A stretch of DNA of 64,000 nt from Cryptomeria japonica (Eukaryota; Streptophyta; Pinopsida; Cupressales; Cupressaceae): contig NC_081407.1 in assembly GCF_030272615.1 (NCBI RefSeq), positions 153,717,048-153,781,047 of the forward strand, given 5' to 3'. The notes below the pieces were generated by a model. The model was not told where the DNA came from and ran no database searches. It worked only from the letters and a program-made list of their open reading frames with translations. A program made the translations under genes and the position numbers. Positions 36,379-48,460 of the stretch are shown in pieces; position 1 is the stretch's first letter; each line of letters begins with the position of its first letter.

Positions 36379-37648
36379 CAACCCAAGGAAACTCCTTGTA
36401 AAGATCTCCAGGAAACATCTAGCAGATTTAGGCTGACTTTAATAGTTGGACAAATTTATTTAATAAAGTGACTTATTTTATTATTTTCACTTTATTTTAT
36501 AATTAAATTAATCAATTAAAGTCATCCCTTTTTTAAAAAATATTAATTTTTGGATAATTTAATTAATTTATTTTAATTATGTCAATAAAAATTTGGGGAC
36601 ATTATATAATAGCATATATGTTTGTTTCCATTCAGATGCAGAGAAACCTCTGAAGATTTGCCATTCTACCCATATTTTTTAATCCATTTTTCATTAAGAA
36701 GTCTGATTAGAAGTTTCGACAAAATTTTCAAAGGAAGGAAACAGACTTTGCTAAGTGATAACAATCAGATTCTGTCCTTCTTGTAACTTCTTTTCAGCAG
36801 CGACATGTTGATTGCTGACATCTTTGATATCAACAAGTGTTGCTGTCGTGAATCTCCCTCCTCCAGTTTGAGGGATAACATCAAGTTCTTTAGATAGAAG
36901 ATCATCCCTCTATCTTAAGTATGGTTTTTTTTTTCAACCGACTTATTAGGTCTTCTCATGCAATGTTTGTTTCTGAAATTTGAGGCATCATGCCATCGGT
37001 TGCTTAGAGTTTAAGGAGCATCATAGACTCATTAGTTTAGTTCAGGGATCTTAATCTGCATCAAAATCATCTGTCATGAGTTGCTCTACAGGTACTTGAC
37101 CGATAAATGCAGAGAAAAAAATATTGAGAGCAAATATGAGTGTAAAGATTCCATGATGCAGTTGACTCTGTCAAAAGGGATTTATCTGTTCATTACACTA
37201 GAAATTATTGAACAAAAGTTTCCAAAATTTTGAATATTAGAATGCTGGTGACACATAGGCATCAATCTGCACTCTATCCAAATCTTGTCATCTGAAGTCC
37301 TCAGAATTTTCTGTTCCGCAGAGAAGTGGGTGTGTACTGCATATAATGGTTATTGTCTGGTATGAACATGAGAGATGTACAACTTGCCAGATGATTGTAA
37401 GGTTCAGTTACTACCAAATCAATTTATCTTACATATAGCATTATTCACATTTTCACCTTTTCACTTTTGCTTTATATTTGTTTTGAAGTGTTGATCAAGT
37501 GACATTCACAATTTTGCGTGATCGATTTTTATGCCAAATAAGTTATAAAATGTGCTTATTTTTGTTGCTTGACAGGGTGCAATCCTTTTGCTTTTTATGC
37601 AAATTTATGTCAATAAAGTTCTAAAATGTGTTTATTATTGTGTGGCAG
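36379..37648. other. End of intron 1, spacer
   Basis: No gene or repeat recognised. A short duplicated phrase (tgcttattnttgttgcttgacaggg near 37550 and tgtttattattgtgtggcaggg near 37629) lies just before exon 2, giving two similar 3' splice sites; only the second leads into the ZPR1 frame. Confidence 0.5.
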
Positions 37649-37693
37649 GGTACAACACGATTGCTTCTTACACAAATCCCACATTTCAGGGAG
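37649..37693 (+). CDS. ZPR1: ZPR1-type zinc-finger protein, exon 2 (45 nt)
   Basis: Fifteen codons, GTTRLLLTQIPHFRE, lie between CAG (37646-37648) and a GTATGTG donor (37694). This is the conserved stretch that follows the first CxxC pair in ZPR1 proteins (GTTRxLLTxIPHFRE). It joins exon 1 and exon 3 in phase 0. This very small exon is isolated by introns of 22.6 and 13.3 kb, so it must be found by the splicing machinery across long transposon-filled sequence. Confidence 0.88.
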
Positions 37694-38952
37694 GTATGTG
37701 CTTGGTCAAATGTCATTAATATAACTTTTCTGTGTTAAATTTCCTTGTCACTAATGGGTTTGGATCTAAGATTTTTAATTTGTGAGTTAAGTTACTATTG
37801 TAATTAAAAGGCTGATTGCTTTGCAATATGTTTAGTGACTTTCCCCTTTTGCAAGACATTCACATATTTGGAGCTTGTTTGTAAAATTTTTTGGTGGCTT
37901 ATTTTCCAGGTGCAAATTTGCATTGCCTGTGCCATTTCTCTCCTTAACTCACCCATAAAATATAAAAAATGGTATATTAGTTGTAATATTCCTCTTTAAT
38001 GTGGAATATGAAGCATCTGTTTTGTAAGATATTGTAAGAGTTTCTTTTATTTTGAAGTCAATAAAGCTAGTTGTGTACTTTGTGGTGATGCTTTCAGATA
38101 CTCAGCTCCAATACTAGTTATCAGTACCTTGTGTCCCCATAGGGCCGTAGGAATATAGTGAGTGCATGGGACCATTTCCATGTCCTTCAGGAATCTTTAT
38201 ACTGATCTATATTTTTTTTTTTGTGACTATTGGGATTGTAAACAGACTAATTGTCCACATGCAAAAGGCAAGAGGGATGTGAGAAATTAGCTATTTATAT
38301 AATCTTCGGCGTTAGAGTAGGGCATGCCATCAAAAAGTTGTTTTGTGCATATGTCTATGGATAGTTGGAGACCTTTTTAGTTTGGGTTGGCACTTGTACC
38401 TCCTTAGGAAAGGTCTCTTATTTGTTTTGTACAACCTGAACTGATATTTCAATAGTACTGCAGCTTTGTTTTTGATAGTGCCTTGTTCTTGTGAACACAT
38501 GGAATTTTAGATTACATTCATTAAGATTCAGAACTGAGTTTTCTCTCTTAGGATTTGTTGTGACCATTTCACACATCGCCCCATTAAAATGGGGACCCCC
38601 TCTTTTTGCTTTTGTTTTTGCCTGTTCTTCTCTCTGCTTTTAGGGTTTTGAGTAAGTGAGTGAGTTGTTTGGACTAGGGTTAAACAAAGGGGGTTTCTTT
38701 TGGATATTTTCAAGCCGAGTCCAGTCAAATTTTGAAGATTATTAAGCATCCTCCCGAAGATTGCAATTTTTGAAATACGATGAGCCTGTCAGAAAGTCAG
38801 GTATGTCTCAGGTTAGTTCCAGTCAGGGTTTTTTGAGGGAAAATTCAAATTTTGTCTAAGGGTTAGCATTTTGAAGATGGAATTGTACATTTTTGCCTAG
38901 GTAAAGTTTTGATCAAATTTTGGAGGCAAGATGATGCCTGAAACAGAGAAAT

Positions 38953-40845
38953 CGCTCTTGTCCTTCACTGGAGGCTCAGGGCGAATTTCATTCTAAGTGC
39001 AATTTCTTGTTTTAGAAGGCTTGCTAACTGGTTCCCGGCCTTGAAGATGACCTAATTATGCCTTGTGGAATGATTGAAGATTTAAATTGTGGATATTTTG
39101 GCTTATAAAGGTGAAATCGCTCCTGTCCCTCTCCCAGGGACTAAGGTGAAAATGTTATTTAGTGCACATTTGTCTCTAACTTCCTTTGAATTGTTTTGTG
39201 CAGGGTCTCCAGGGGAGATGATTGGACGTGAATTGAAGATTTTGAGGATTTTGAAGGTTTGAAAATGATGAAATTTGAAGGAGTAAGATAAATTCGCTCC
39301 TGTCCTCCACTGAAGGACCAGGGTGAAATGATTTATTTTGATCATTTTTGGCCTTGGTTGATCAAATTGAAGCATTAAGGACACAAGGAAGAATGAAATG
39401 AGCATAATGGAGTATCCAGACTTAGTTAAAAGCAATGAAAGGTTGAACTTTTGTCTAGCAAGATGAATTCGCTCCTGTCCCTCACCAAGGGACCAGAGCG
39501 ATTTTCTTTGTACACACCTTCTTGGACCTTTTCTGGATTTGGGCTCTCGTTCATGGATTGTAAAAAGATGATATCTTCCCCAGCAAAGGAAATTTGAGAT
39601 GAAAAGTGAAAAGATTTGGCCTTGAGGACAAAAGGCGCTCCTGTCCCTCACTGAAGGACCGGAGCTTGAATTCCAAATTTGCATTATCCTTGCAAGATTT
39701 AAGTGATTTTACGATTTGAAGAGGTCAAGGGGAATGTGTTCTGTCCGTTGAATATAACTTAAGTGGGCCACAATGAAGAAAATCAACCTAAGTAACAAAA
39801 GGCGCTCTTGTCCCTCCTCAAGGAACCAGAGCGATTTTCTCACAAGGCAAATTTCTGGCAAAGGTAAAGCAAGTTTCATGTTTGGGATGAATGAAGGGAG
39901 GCATAATTGGTCCATTGAAGATAATTTTGAAAGTTAGCAAAGCATAGGAGAGCTCATAATTGCCAAGGCGCTCCTGTCCCTCACCAAGGGACCAGGGCGA
40001 AAAACACATTAACAAGCCTTCCTCCCCAAATTGGGACGAATCCAGGTCAAGGCATGAGATTGGAATGGTATTTAAAAATGCTTCAAGGAAGAATGAAGTT
40101 GCAAAGACCACAAAATTCGATGAAAATTGGCTAGGGCGCTCCTGTCCCTCTCCAAGGGACCAGAGCGAAATCTTCAAGTATGCCTAAACACTTAACATTT
40201 GAAATACTATTTCTTATTTCCAGGACTCAAGACAGAATGGAGAATCATATTTTATGCCTTGAGGGTAATTGGAGGTCGATGTGGTCAAGAATTCGTACAA
40301 TAAACTAAAAGGCGCTCCTGTCCTTCACTGAAGGACCAAGGCGATTTTCATAAAATCAACAAATCCCCTCCAGAATCACGCCAAGACAAGGTTGTACAAG
40401 GTGAGAAATATCTTTCGAAAGATGATGAACAAGGAATTGCCCCCAAGAATCGACAATCTTAGGCTCAAATGTAAAAATCGCTCCTGTCCTTCATTGGAGG
40501 ACCAGGGCGAAAATCTTTGAAGAGTCTATTTTGCCTTGAGAAAGCGAGTGGAACATGCACTGAAGGGACGAATGAATATCATTGTTTGCCTCCAAACTTG
40601 AATTGGCGATTTGAAAGACAAAGACCAAGGACAAAGGGTGAGATCGCTCCTGTCCCTCACCTAGGGACCAGGGCGAAAATGCTTTAAGGCAAGCTCCTTC
40701 CAAAGATCACATGAATTAAACTCAAAGTCCCCAATAAAAATCCCATTTTGGACGTCCAGGAAGAGATTTTGAACGTGAAAGCAAGGAATACAAGGTCAAA
40801 AATGAAAAGGCGCTCCTGTCCCTCTCCCAGGGACCAGAGCGAGGT
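38953..40845. repeat. 12-unit hairpin array, about 169-bp period (copy 2)
   Basis: The motif CGCTCCTGTCCCT, a 4-6 base loop, then AGGGACCAGAGCG begins at 38953, 39118, 39295, 39470, 39636, 39803, 39969, 40137, 40313, 40479, 40645 and 40811. Spacings are 165-177, mean 169. The two halves pair over about 11 of 13 positions. The roughly 135 bases between motifs are AT-rich and much less conserved. Variants keep pairing in several cases (for example TCCTT with AAGGA in place of TCCCT with AGGGA). Minus-strand translations such as SLGEGQER are by-products of the motif, not protein. Confidence 0.9.
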
Positions 40846-41129
40846 TATTAACAAATTGATATTTTTACCATGCTTGGGCACCAATGTCCTCCAAATCACA
40901 TTAAATGCCAATTTCGCTAAAACTCCAAAATATTTTAAAAATTAAATTGACATTTAATAAAGGCGCATGGCATTTAATAGTTAATTTAAGCCTTGGAAAA
41001 TCAATTTTTATTATTATTAAGGCTTTTGAAATTAATTATTATTAAATTAAATTTAAAATGGAGCGCTTTGGGGTATTATTTTAATATTTTGACAAGTCGG
41101 CCTCTTTCTTTTTTAATTTTTTTTTAATT

Positions 41130-41190
41130 TTGGCCTATTTTCCAAGTCGGCCTATGGGAAATTGAAATGGTGAGCGCCTATATAAGAGAG
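41130..41190 (+). promoter_or_regulatory. Internal promoter of copy 2
   Basis: aagtcggcct (about 41144) followed by ggtgagcgcc and TATATAAG (41179-41186) is nearly identical to copy 3 (58513-58553). It lies upstream of the leader exon and reading frame and is distinct from the 3'-block TATA. Confidence 0.7.
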
Positions 41191-41440
41191 GTGTGTTGAG
41201 CGATTTTTATCCATCATTCACTCATTATTTCAAATGCGATTTGGAAGAGCAAGGAAGGTGCGAAATCTGGTCTAAGTTGGAGCAAATTTTCCTCAAGTAT
41301 TGGGGGATAAAGGTGATAGAATTAATACTTGCGAAGACTAGAGGGAGGCGCATTTTGCTAAAGGGAGTCTTCAATCTTCATTTTGCCTAGCAAATTTTCC
41401 TAATTTTGCATCATTTCTTAGAATTAATCCTCAAGTGGAG

Positions 41441-41597
41441 GTATGGCGAGATCTTCCTAGTCCAACGTTGAAATTTTGAATTTTGAATTTCAAAATTGCG
41501 TAGTTAAATTTAGGAAATGATAATTCAAAGATTTATCATGAAGTTTCCTAAATGTTTAAATTGCAAAATATATTACTCATTATGAAATGTTGTGTAG
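41441..41597 (+). other. Leader intron of copy 2, 157 bp
   Basis: The donor GAG|GTATGG at 41441 and acceptor TTGTGTAG at 41590-41597 have exact counterparts in copy 3 (58939-59139). The reading frame's ATG (41606) follows eight bases after the acceptor. Conservation of both sites in two diverged copies argues for real splicing of a leader. Confidence 0.65.
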
Positions 41598-41605
41598 GTG
41601 TCAAG

Positions 41606-44600
41606 ATGGCGACCCCAAAGGCAGGAGCATCCACTAGTCGTCCAACTCTCATGAAGGAAGATCAAAGGAATGAAGAATTGGAGACCAAGATCGTGTCAAA
41701 ATGGAGCAACATCGGAGATACCAACTTGGGAAACTTCAGTGTGAAGAAGTTTCGAGAGGTCCCTTACATTAGAAAGCCATCACCTGTCACAAAGAGAATA
41801 ATTGAAAGTGGCATTATCAAGGCGGCCGGTTTCCCTCCAGCAGTCCAGTGCCATGAGCTGATGATCGAGTGCGCCCGCCATTATGACCCACAATCAAGAT
41901 CGATCATGTCCAAGGAGGGAAACACTTTGGCTTACCTTTAAGAGGAGGCTATAAGTGAGGCTCTTCATCTTCCAGAACATAGGGATATGATTTACAAAAG
42001 CTTAGAAGGAGCTAGGTCCATGTATGAAGATGATCCAGACACTTGCTTAAGCATCATCAATAAGAATTGGTTACTCAAAAGTCGTCCTCGCCTGAGCAAG
42101 ATTCCCAACACACCACATAGGATCGACTTCCAGGAGGAGTACAGAGATTTGATAACTTTGCTCAATCGAGTTACAGGGGCTCCTCAAGCCTTCTATTTTG
42201 AGAACTGGATGTTCTACTTCATCCAAGTGATAGTTCAAGGAAAAGGAACAATTCATTGGGCTAGAATTATTAGCTATTGCTTGGACGTGCAGTTGAGAAG
42301 ACTAAAGGCTACCAAGTCATTACACATGAGTTCATACATCATATATGCCTTGATCAGGAGTTTTGAATATGCAGGACTACCTCATAGAGGAGTGATCGGA
42401 AGAGGGCCCGGAGAAGTCAGAGTTTGTGATTCTTATGTCCATTTGCATCATCCACCTGGAAGGGACTACAAGTTAGTCAATGATACCTTCACGATGAACA
42501 TCACCAGGACATTGCAAGGCGGGATTCACAACCGGTTATCTCAAGATGCACAGGAGCTTGTGAAGAGGTATGGTGCTTGGTTTATCCAATTCCAAAAGTT
42601 TACATATATTAGAGTTCATGGGTGTCCTTCACCTCCATATATGTTGCCAAGATATCCGACAGATAGGATAGTGTTACTTGAGGTGACTAGGCAGTTGGCA
42701 GCTTATGCAAAGGCATTCAGACACAGGCATGGAAATGGAATTCCTGTGCCTATCATACTAGGAAATTCAGTTGAGGTATGTCCTAATGCTCTAGCCATGG
42801 ATGACGCAGAGAAGGAGTTGACCTTATATTCATTTTCATTCTTTGCCTTGAGAGATAATTTTGATCCTTATGGATATATAGAAGAAACAGTTGGTAGAAA
42901 GTACAAGCACGAATTTCAGATAGAGGACTTTTTGATGAATCTCTCGAATGATTTAGAAGTGAAAAGAAAGATGCATTCCAGGTTACCTTTAGATCTCATC
43001 AGGAAATGCAAAGTTTACAGAGTGGCTGATCAAGCTCAGGACAGTGGCAGACATCTCCAATCATCTTATGACCAAGAAGACAAAGCAGTGAAGATAGATT
43101 GGAATGAACCTGAGGTTTTTGACTTAAAAGCTTTGATGGCTCCAGTTTTGTCTTGTACTCGCAGATGGGTCAATGTGCAACATCAAAAGTTGAGAGAACA
43201 GAACATACCTATGACTTTTACTTTGGAGGAAAGACTAGGGGAAGGATGAAAGATCCCTGATAGATCTTTGCTGTTAACCTGCTGTAATTTTTTATTTTTA
43301 ATTTTGTTTTCCTGTTTATTTAAGTTTTTCTTACAGAACTAGACAGAAGTGCAGAAAGGGTTGTTTGTTTTTGTGTTTTTGATTGTTTTATAGCATAGGA
43401 AGGAATAGATAACAGCAAATATGAAGCAATACTGAAATAAATGAGGTATACAACAAAAGTCAGAATTATTGCAAATCGTACCAGGGAGATTTGTCTGAAT
43501 TACAAAGCCAAACAATGAATCCAATGTATTTCCCAAGCTCTCATACAAATTCGAAGTCAAACTGGAAGATGAAGAATGTTCTCCAACCCCACATACACTG
43601 GAAGTGAATACAAGCAATACCCTATACACCACGTGGTGTATTTGCTGCAAATGGCATTCCTCCAACTGCAATGAACCACGTCTCCACTGGAAAGATGGTA
43701 GGCTACGCTGAAACCCTACTGAGAATTGATGCCTCTGTCCTTAATCACCACGCACAATGCCTTATAAGTCCGGTGCCAAAGATTGCTGAGGGCTACGTCC
43801 CAGCCAATCCTAATCCTGGGGTTTGCGTCCCAGTCTAGAAATCGCTCTCCATAGCAAATTCATACAAGTTGTCAAATATGCAAAAGATAATCATAGAATG
43901 AAGCTCCTATCCCCTTATAACCCCTCTCAATTGCAAATCAAACCCTAATTGTCTCCAAGTGGCATGGTCTAGTGGAAATGTTATAATTTCTTATTTTAAA
44001 GTGGTCATGTTACTAGAAAATGACCTTTTTCCCCATAGACAGAAATCCGCTCACTGAATTGCCCTGAGACCAAAGAGAAAGATTTAAAGAATTTCAAGAT
44101 CTTTCCAACGAGCTATCACACAATAGGATGCGCATCCAGATGAGGCCAAAAATCCCCTTATTACTCCAAAATGGCTAACAACTTAGCCTTATTTAATTAT
44201 TAAACGCTAACTTAGGAAATATTAAAAATATAACCCAAATAGCCACAAAATGCCCAACTGACATTACAAACCCTAAAATCATCCTGTCACCTGTCTGTGA
44301 CTGAAGTCGGAAATCAAGGATTCACTGGTAGTCTCATCCCTAAAATCTAGGGATGCTCCTAAAATTTAGGAAACAAGCCCAATCTCTCTGAAACTGAACC
44401 CAAAGAGGCATCTCATGGAGACCCAACCTTGGGCATGATCAAACCTCCTAAAAAGTAGGAACTGCCTCCTAAAAACAAGGAATGTCTCCCAACTGATCAA
44501 TAACTGCTAGAACACCAAGTCTCCAACACTGAATAACCAAACCGGGTCTCTGTCCAACCCTGTCAGCCTACAAGACCCCATAATAAGTTGACTCACATGT

Positions 44601-46253
44601 CTCTGCTAGACTGAGCTAGAGTGGGGACATGACAAAGGAGGAGCAAGTGTAAGTGAAGGCAATCCTCATCCTAGAAGCACAAGTGAAGGTAATCTTCGAA
44701 GCGCAAGTGAAGGCAATCCCCATCCTAGAGGTGCAAAGAGAAAAGAAAGACCTGAGAAAAGAGAACCCTCCAAGAAGAAACAAGAGGCCAATCGAGATCG
44801 CTCATCCGGTATATCTTCTCGACATGAAAAAAGGACAAGTCAGAATGTAGGACAAGAGAAGAGGGTGCCTGAAGTTGAGGAATCTATGGAATCAATGGTA
44901 CTGAATGATACACATGAAGGAGGGCAGGCGTCATAACGTTCATCAAGTCAATCTCCTCAAGTTAATGAGCTACATGAAGACAAGAATAATGATGAAGTGA
45001 CATCTCCTCTCCGAGAAGAAGAACCATTGCCTAAAGAGATACAAGTTAGAGAGACAAGATCCGCCATTCCAGATTGGTTGAAGGAGAGGCTAACAAGGGT
45101 GATTGTGATCGAAGATGAAGATAATGTAATTGACTTAGAGAGCCTTGTAGGAAGTTCTCAGGGAGTAACAGAAAGGAAAAAGGCCACCAAGATGTCCAAG
45201 ATGATCAGAGATGAGACAAGGTCCAGGAAGTTACAGATAGCTACACCGGCAGTGGACAAGTATGAAGGTGAAATCCTTGCAGAAGAGTATGATGTAGAAA
45301 CATTTGAGCTTGGTCCACTCACAGCCGAGCAGACACTGGATGAGGCAACTGATTCATTTGAGGCACTTAAAGACAAGCTTAAAGAAGAAATGGAAAAGAA
45401 TAGAAAGCTTGAGCGAGAGGTTGGTGCTCGGAGAGGCTACTTTAGCCATCTCAATCAGCCTTTGGGACGTTAGGATCCAGCAGTATCTCCTATGCAAGCA
45501 CTTCCCCTTGAATCAGTTGGCGAGGCAGAAAGAGTTAAGAGCTTGGTTCAGCTTATGAGCTCTTGGATTGACAAATCCCATACCGTTGCTGTTGAATTCG
45601 CAACAAGAATGATGCAGACCACCCATCGAGCTATCCAGGTCCTTGAGATCATTCACAACCTAATGATAACGGTAGCCGCCTTTGCCCACACTAGAGATGT
45701 TATCATTCCTGTTCTGCAAGTAATCAGGCAAACACCAAGGAAGATCCTAGCACAAGAAAAGATAATGGATGGAGGAGCTCATAATTTACTCCAGTGGTCA
45801 ACTCTACTCCAGATGAAGGAAGTTCTTTTCAAAGACATTAGCACCAAATGCAATCAAGTTGAGGAGGTCATCCATCCAATTCAGGATAAGGTGTTTGAGG
45901 TGTTATGTTCTATTCTTGGCAGAAGGATTGAAGATGAGACGGATGTGAATCTTCAAGAGTTGGAAGAGAGGGTTAAGGTCATCTTTTGCAAAGATGAGAA
46001 TATTATCACAGATGAGCAAAGGGATCAAATGTTCGCTACTACGCTCCTTATTGAGAAAATCAAGGAACTCGAACCTGGATGGGATGTAGCTCTTCTCAAA
46101 GCCTTCGATCAAGTTATCCACTTGGAGGAACGAATGAGGAATCTTCCCGAGATCCCTATTGCTGAGATTGAAGGAATTGTGTCCAGATTCATTGCATATG
46201 CTAAGAAGGAGCATTGGAAAGGGAACAAGGTTCTAGAAGAGTTGTTGTTATAG
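41606..46253 (+). pseudogene. Long reading frame of the giant element, unknown function (about 1084 residues)
   Basis: ATG at 41606, just after the leader intron acceptor. One frame runs to 43246 (547 codons), is interrupted by a solo LTR, and resumes in frame at 44640 to a TAA-free end at TAG 46251-46253 (538 codons including the stop). The N-terminal half is globular, with KKFREVPYI, AGFPPAVQCHE, FYFENWMFYFIQVI and GPGEVRVCDSYVHLHH. The middle is Ser/Glu/Lys-rich and disordered with three SEGNPHPR-like repeats. The C-terminal half is alpha-helical and coiled-coil-like (EEMEKNRKLEREV, ELEERVKVIF). No protease, polymerase, integrase or CCHC motif is seen; I recall similar unnamed proteins in conifer genomes. 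In-frame stops lie at 41939, 44934 and 45471. Confidence 0.8.
43247..44634 (-). mobile_element. Nested solo LTR, 1388 bp, TSD AAGGA
   Basis: It starts TGAAAGATCC, ends GGGGACATGACA, and is flanked by AAGGA at 43242-43246 and 44635-44639. Removing it with one AAGGA rejoins the surrounding reading frame exactly (GEG followed by GASVSEGN). Reverse-strand reading begins TGTCATGTCCCC, a common plant LTR start, so the minus orientation is likely but not proved. It has no coding sequence. It contains ATACACCACGTGGTGTAT (43624-43641), a perfect 18-base palindrome around a CACGTG G-box. Confidence 0.9.
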
Positions 46254-46363
46254 ATGATGTGGCACCTTAATTATCATTGGTCTATGTTTCCTAGATTTTT
46301 GTGCCAATTAAATATTTGGCTATGCATTTAATATTGTTCAATAAAAGGGGAACTTTTTGTAAT

Positions 46364-46453
46364 AAACCCTAATTAGGGTTTAGGTGTCAGAATCTCAGCC
46401 GTTGATCTTCTTTTGATTCGGGCCGTTCATTGTAATTGAGGATGCTATATATA
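46364..46453 (+). promoter_or_regulatory. Copy 2: telo-box palindrome and TATA box
   Basis: AAACCCTAATTAGGGTTT at 46364-46381 is followed by TATATATA at 46446-46453, as in copies 1 and 3. AATAAA lies at 46612-46617. About 855 bases remain to the CA end, consistent with an R/U5 region. Confidence 0.7.
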
Positions 46454-47313
46454 CCCTCATTCATTTTCATTTTGTCATTAGAGATTAGATGATTTGCAAT
46501 TAGAAGTTAGAAGGTTAGAGCTTTTGGGAGAGAAGAAAGTTATTTTGTAGCAAGATTGAGCATTGAAGAGAGAATTTTAAGCAATTGTTGTCTATTTTTG
46601 GCTTTGAGATCAATAAAATATTGAAGTTATGGTGTTTTATTGCAATTCTTGTGGCTACTTTCATGATTGCTTACTTTCTTGAATCATTCTTGGTCGAAGT
46701 AGTATTTAAATTTGAAAGACTAAGTGTTGGGCTTGATTTTTGGTGAGATTCACGTTCCAAACCACTAGCTTCTTACTGATTGTAAGAACGACTTGTGTGG
46801 TCAACTGGAGATATTTGGATTACTTAAACCTTCAATCATCATTGAACTATTGATATGTACCTTCATGGTAGTGTCTACGATCCTTGATGAATTGGAAAAT
46901 CATTAGTCACCTTAGAAGATCGCATCAATTTCAGTTGAGTTGTTATGTTTTGGCAATATTGAAATTGGTAGAATCTTACCAAGTCTAGCCTACATTGAGT
47001 CATTCTTAGGATTAAATTAGAATTCATCCCTTGCAAACCCTACCTTTTGATCTTTTTTTAGAACTTGTTAGTTTTAGGAAATCTTGTTCCTGCAGCTCGG
47101 AAAACGTAAGGCCCCTTGATGAAACAGCATTCACAACGACCACCGGTGCTTATCCACACGTAGAGACCCTACATCAAAGAACCTTGGAGTCATCCTGATT
47201 GATCCTTTTTGCGACATCTTCAACAATCATAGGCTTTATTCAAGAGAGGATAAGGTACCCTTGGGTATTTTATTCTGTGTTTGATTGTGTACAAAATACA
47301 CGTCAACAGGATT

Positions 47314-47939
47314 CTAAATAGTAATAGCAAATATTAGTTGGGTTCATAAGTATTGTACCAGATCCACTTTCTTGGTTCGTGGGCATGATCAATAATGGCT
47401 TTGTACTTGGCTATTAATAAAAAAGACAAACAAGAAGTTGCATATTGCATTATCAATGGAGAGGCTGCAAAGGCTCCTTTGGATGCATCCAGAGACCAAC
47501 CAAATGAACTGAGGGTTGTAACTTAAATAATAAGGACATCATCAAATTATATGTTGGCCCTTTTGTGGTGATTGATGAAAATGTTGGTTCCTCTTCAAGA
47601 TGTTGAGTGGAACCATTTTCTCCTTTAGCACCCTTTCTTTGGCTTTATTGCCAGCTATCTTCTATCTTGTAGTCACTGAAATATATGGCTTTGCATATAT
47701 TTAATTATTTAGGGTTTAATTGTTTGGGCATCTCTTTTTAGTTTTATTTGCTTCCCAAGTCTATCTATATCGGCAATTTTAGATTTATTATTCTATGTTG
47801 GAGTAATCTTTATACTCTTAATATGCCATTATAACTTGCTGTACTTGGGAGGTCCATGAACCTACTTCGGTCATTTGTTGGCATTGATATATTTTCTTTC
47901 CTTTTTTTTAACCTTTAAGCCTCTAGTCTAAGTTGCCAG
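47314..47939. other. Intron 2 spacer
   Basis: No gene or repeat recognised. Confidence 0.4.
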
Positions 47940-48115
47940 TTTGGGTATGGGCTTGTTGCTATAGCACATATAGTCAAAGAGGTCTAGGTTCAAATCTCCA
48001 CAATGGCATCTCAGCATATTCCCACAGTTGATTAACCTGCAGTGGTTTTGTTGCATTTAGACATGTTGGTCGCTAGTGGACATTTGTATTGGTTGTGGGC
48101 CCCCAAATCAGATCC
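47940..48115 (+). mobile_element. Possible tRNA-like SINE fragment ending in microsatellite
   Basis: A B-box-like ggttcaaatctc (about 47988-47999) follows gtctag, and the sequence ends in a G/C-rich stretch leading straight into a TATG/CA microsatellite, a common SINE tail. The A box is not convincing and no duplication was found. Confidence 0.35.
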
Positions 48116-48116
48116 C

Positions 48117-48427
48117 ATACACACACACATGTATATATGTGTATATATATATACATGTATATGTATGTGTGTGTATATATATGTATGTGTGTATATATAT
48201 GTATGTGTATGCGTATGCATGTGTGTATATGCATGTGTATGTGTATGTACATATGTATGTATATGTGTATGTGTATGTAGTATGTACACATGTATACGCA
48301 TGCGTGTGTATGTACATATATGTATGTACGTATGTATATATATGTATGTATGTACGTACGCATGTATGTATCTATGTATGTATATATTTATGTATGTATG
48401 TATGTATGTATTTATGTATGTATGTAT

Positions 48428-48460
<33 letters not shown>

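Larger units (their letters stand above)
15041..37648 (+). other. ZPR1 intron 1, 22.6 kb
   Basis: It begins GTGAG and ends in a T/G-rich tract followed by CAG at 37646-37648. Inside lie a receptor-kinase pseudogene, foldback, gypsy, copia and hAT elements and the first giant TG..CA element. Such length is typical of conifer genes and rare in flowering plants. Confidence 0.85.
38556..47308 (+). mobile_element. Giant solo-LTR-like element, copy 2 (about 7.36 kb plus nested LTR, TSD GGATT)
   Basis: It starts TGTTGTGACCATTTCACAC and ends ATACACGTCAACA, with GGATT at 38551-38555 and 47309-47313. Order: TG end, 12-unit hairpin array (38953-40845), internal promoter (41179), leader exon, 157-bp intron (41441-41597), a reading frame of about 1084 residues (41606-46253), then the 3' block with telo-box palindrome, TATA and CA end. 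A second solo LTR (43247-44634) interrupts the frame. This is the most complete of the three copies; copies 1 and 3 lack the long frame. It behaves as one inserted unit with no terminal repeats, so a solo giant LTR is the simplest reading. Confidence 0.88.

Noticed and set aside
38953-40845. Regularly spaced near-identical repeats resembling a CRISPR array
   Set aside because: The spacers are about 135 bases, the repeats vary, the context is a plant retroelement, and there are no cas genes.
39103-40911. Minus-strand frames with repeated SLGEGQER
   Set aside because: The repeated peptide is the translation of the hairpin motif in whatever frame is open; linkers show no coding conservation.
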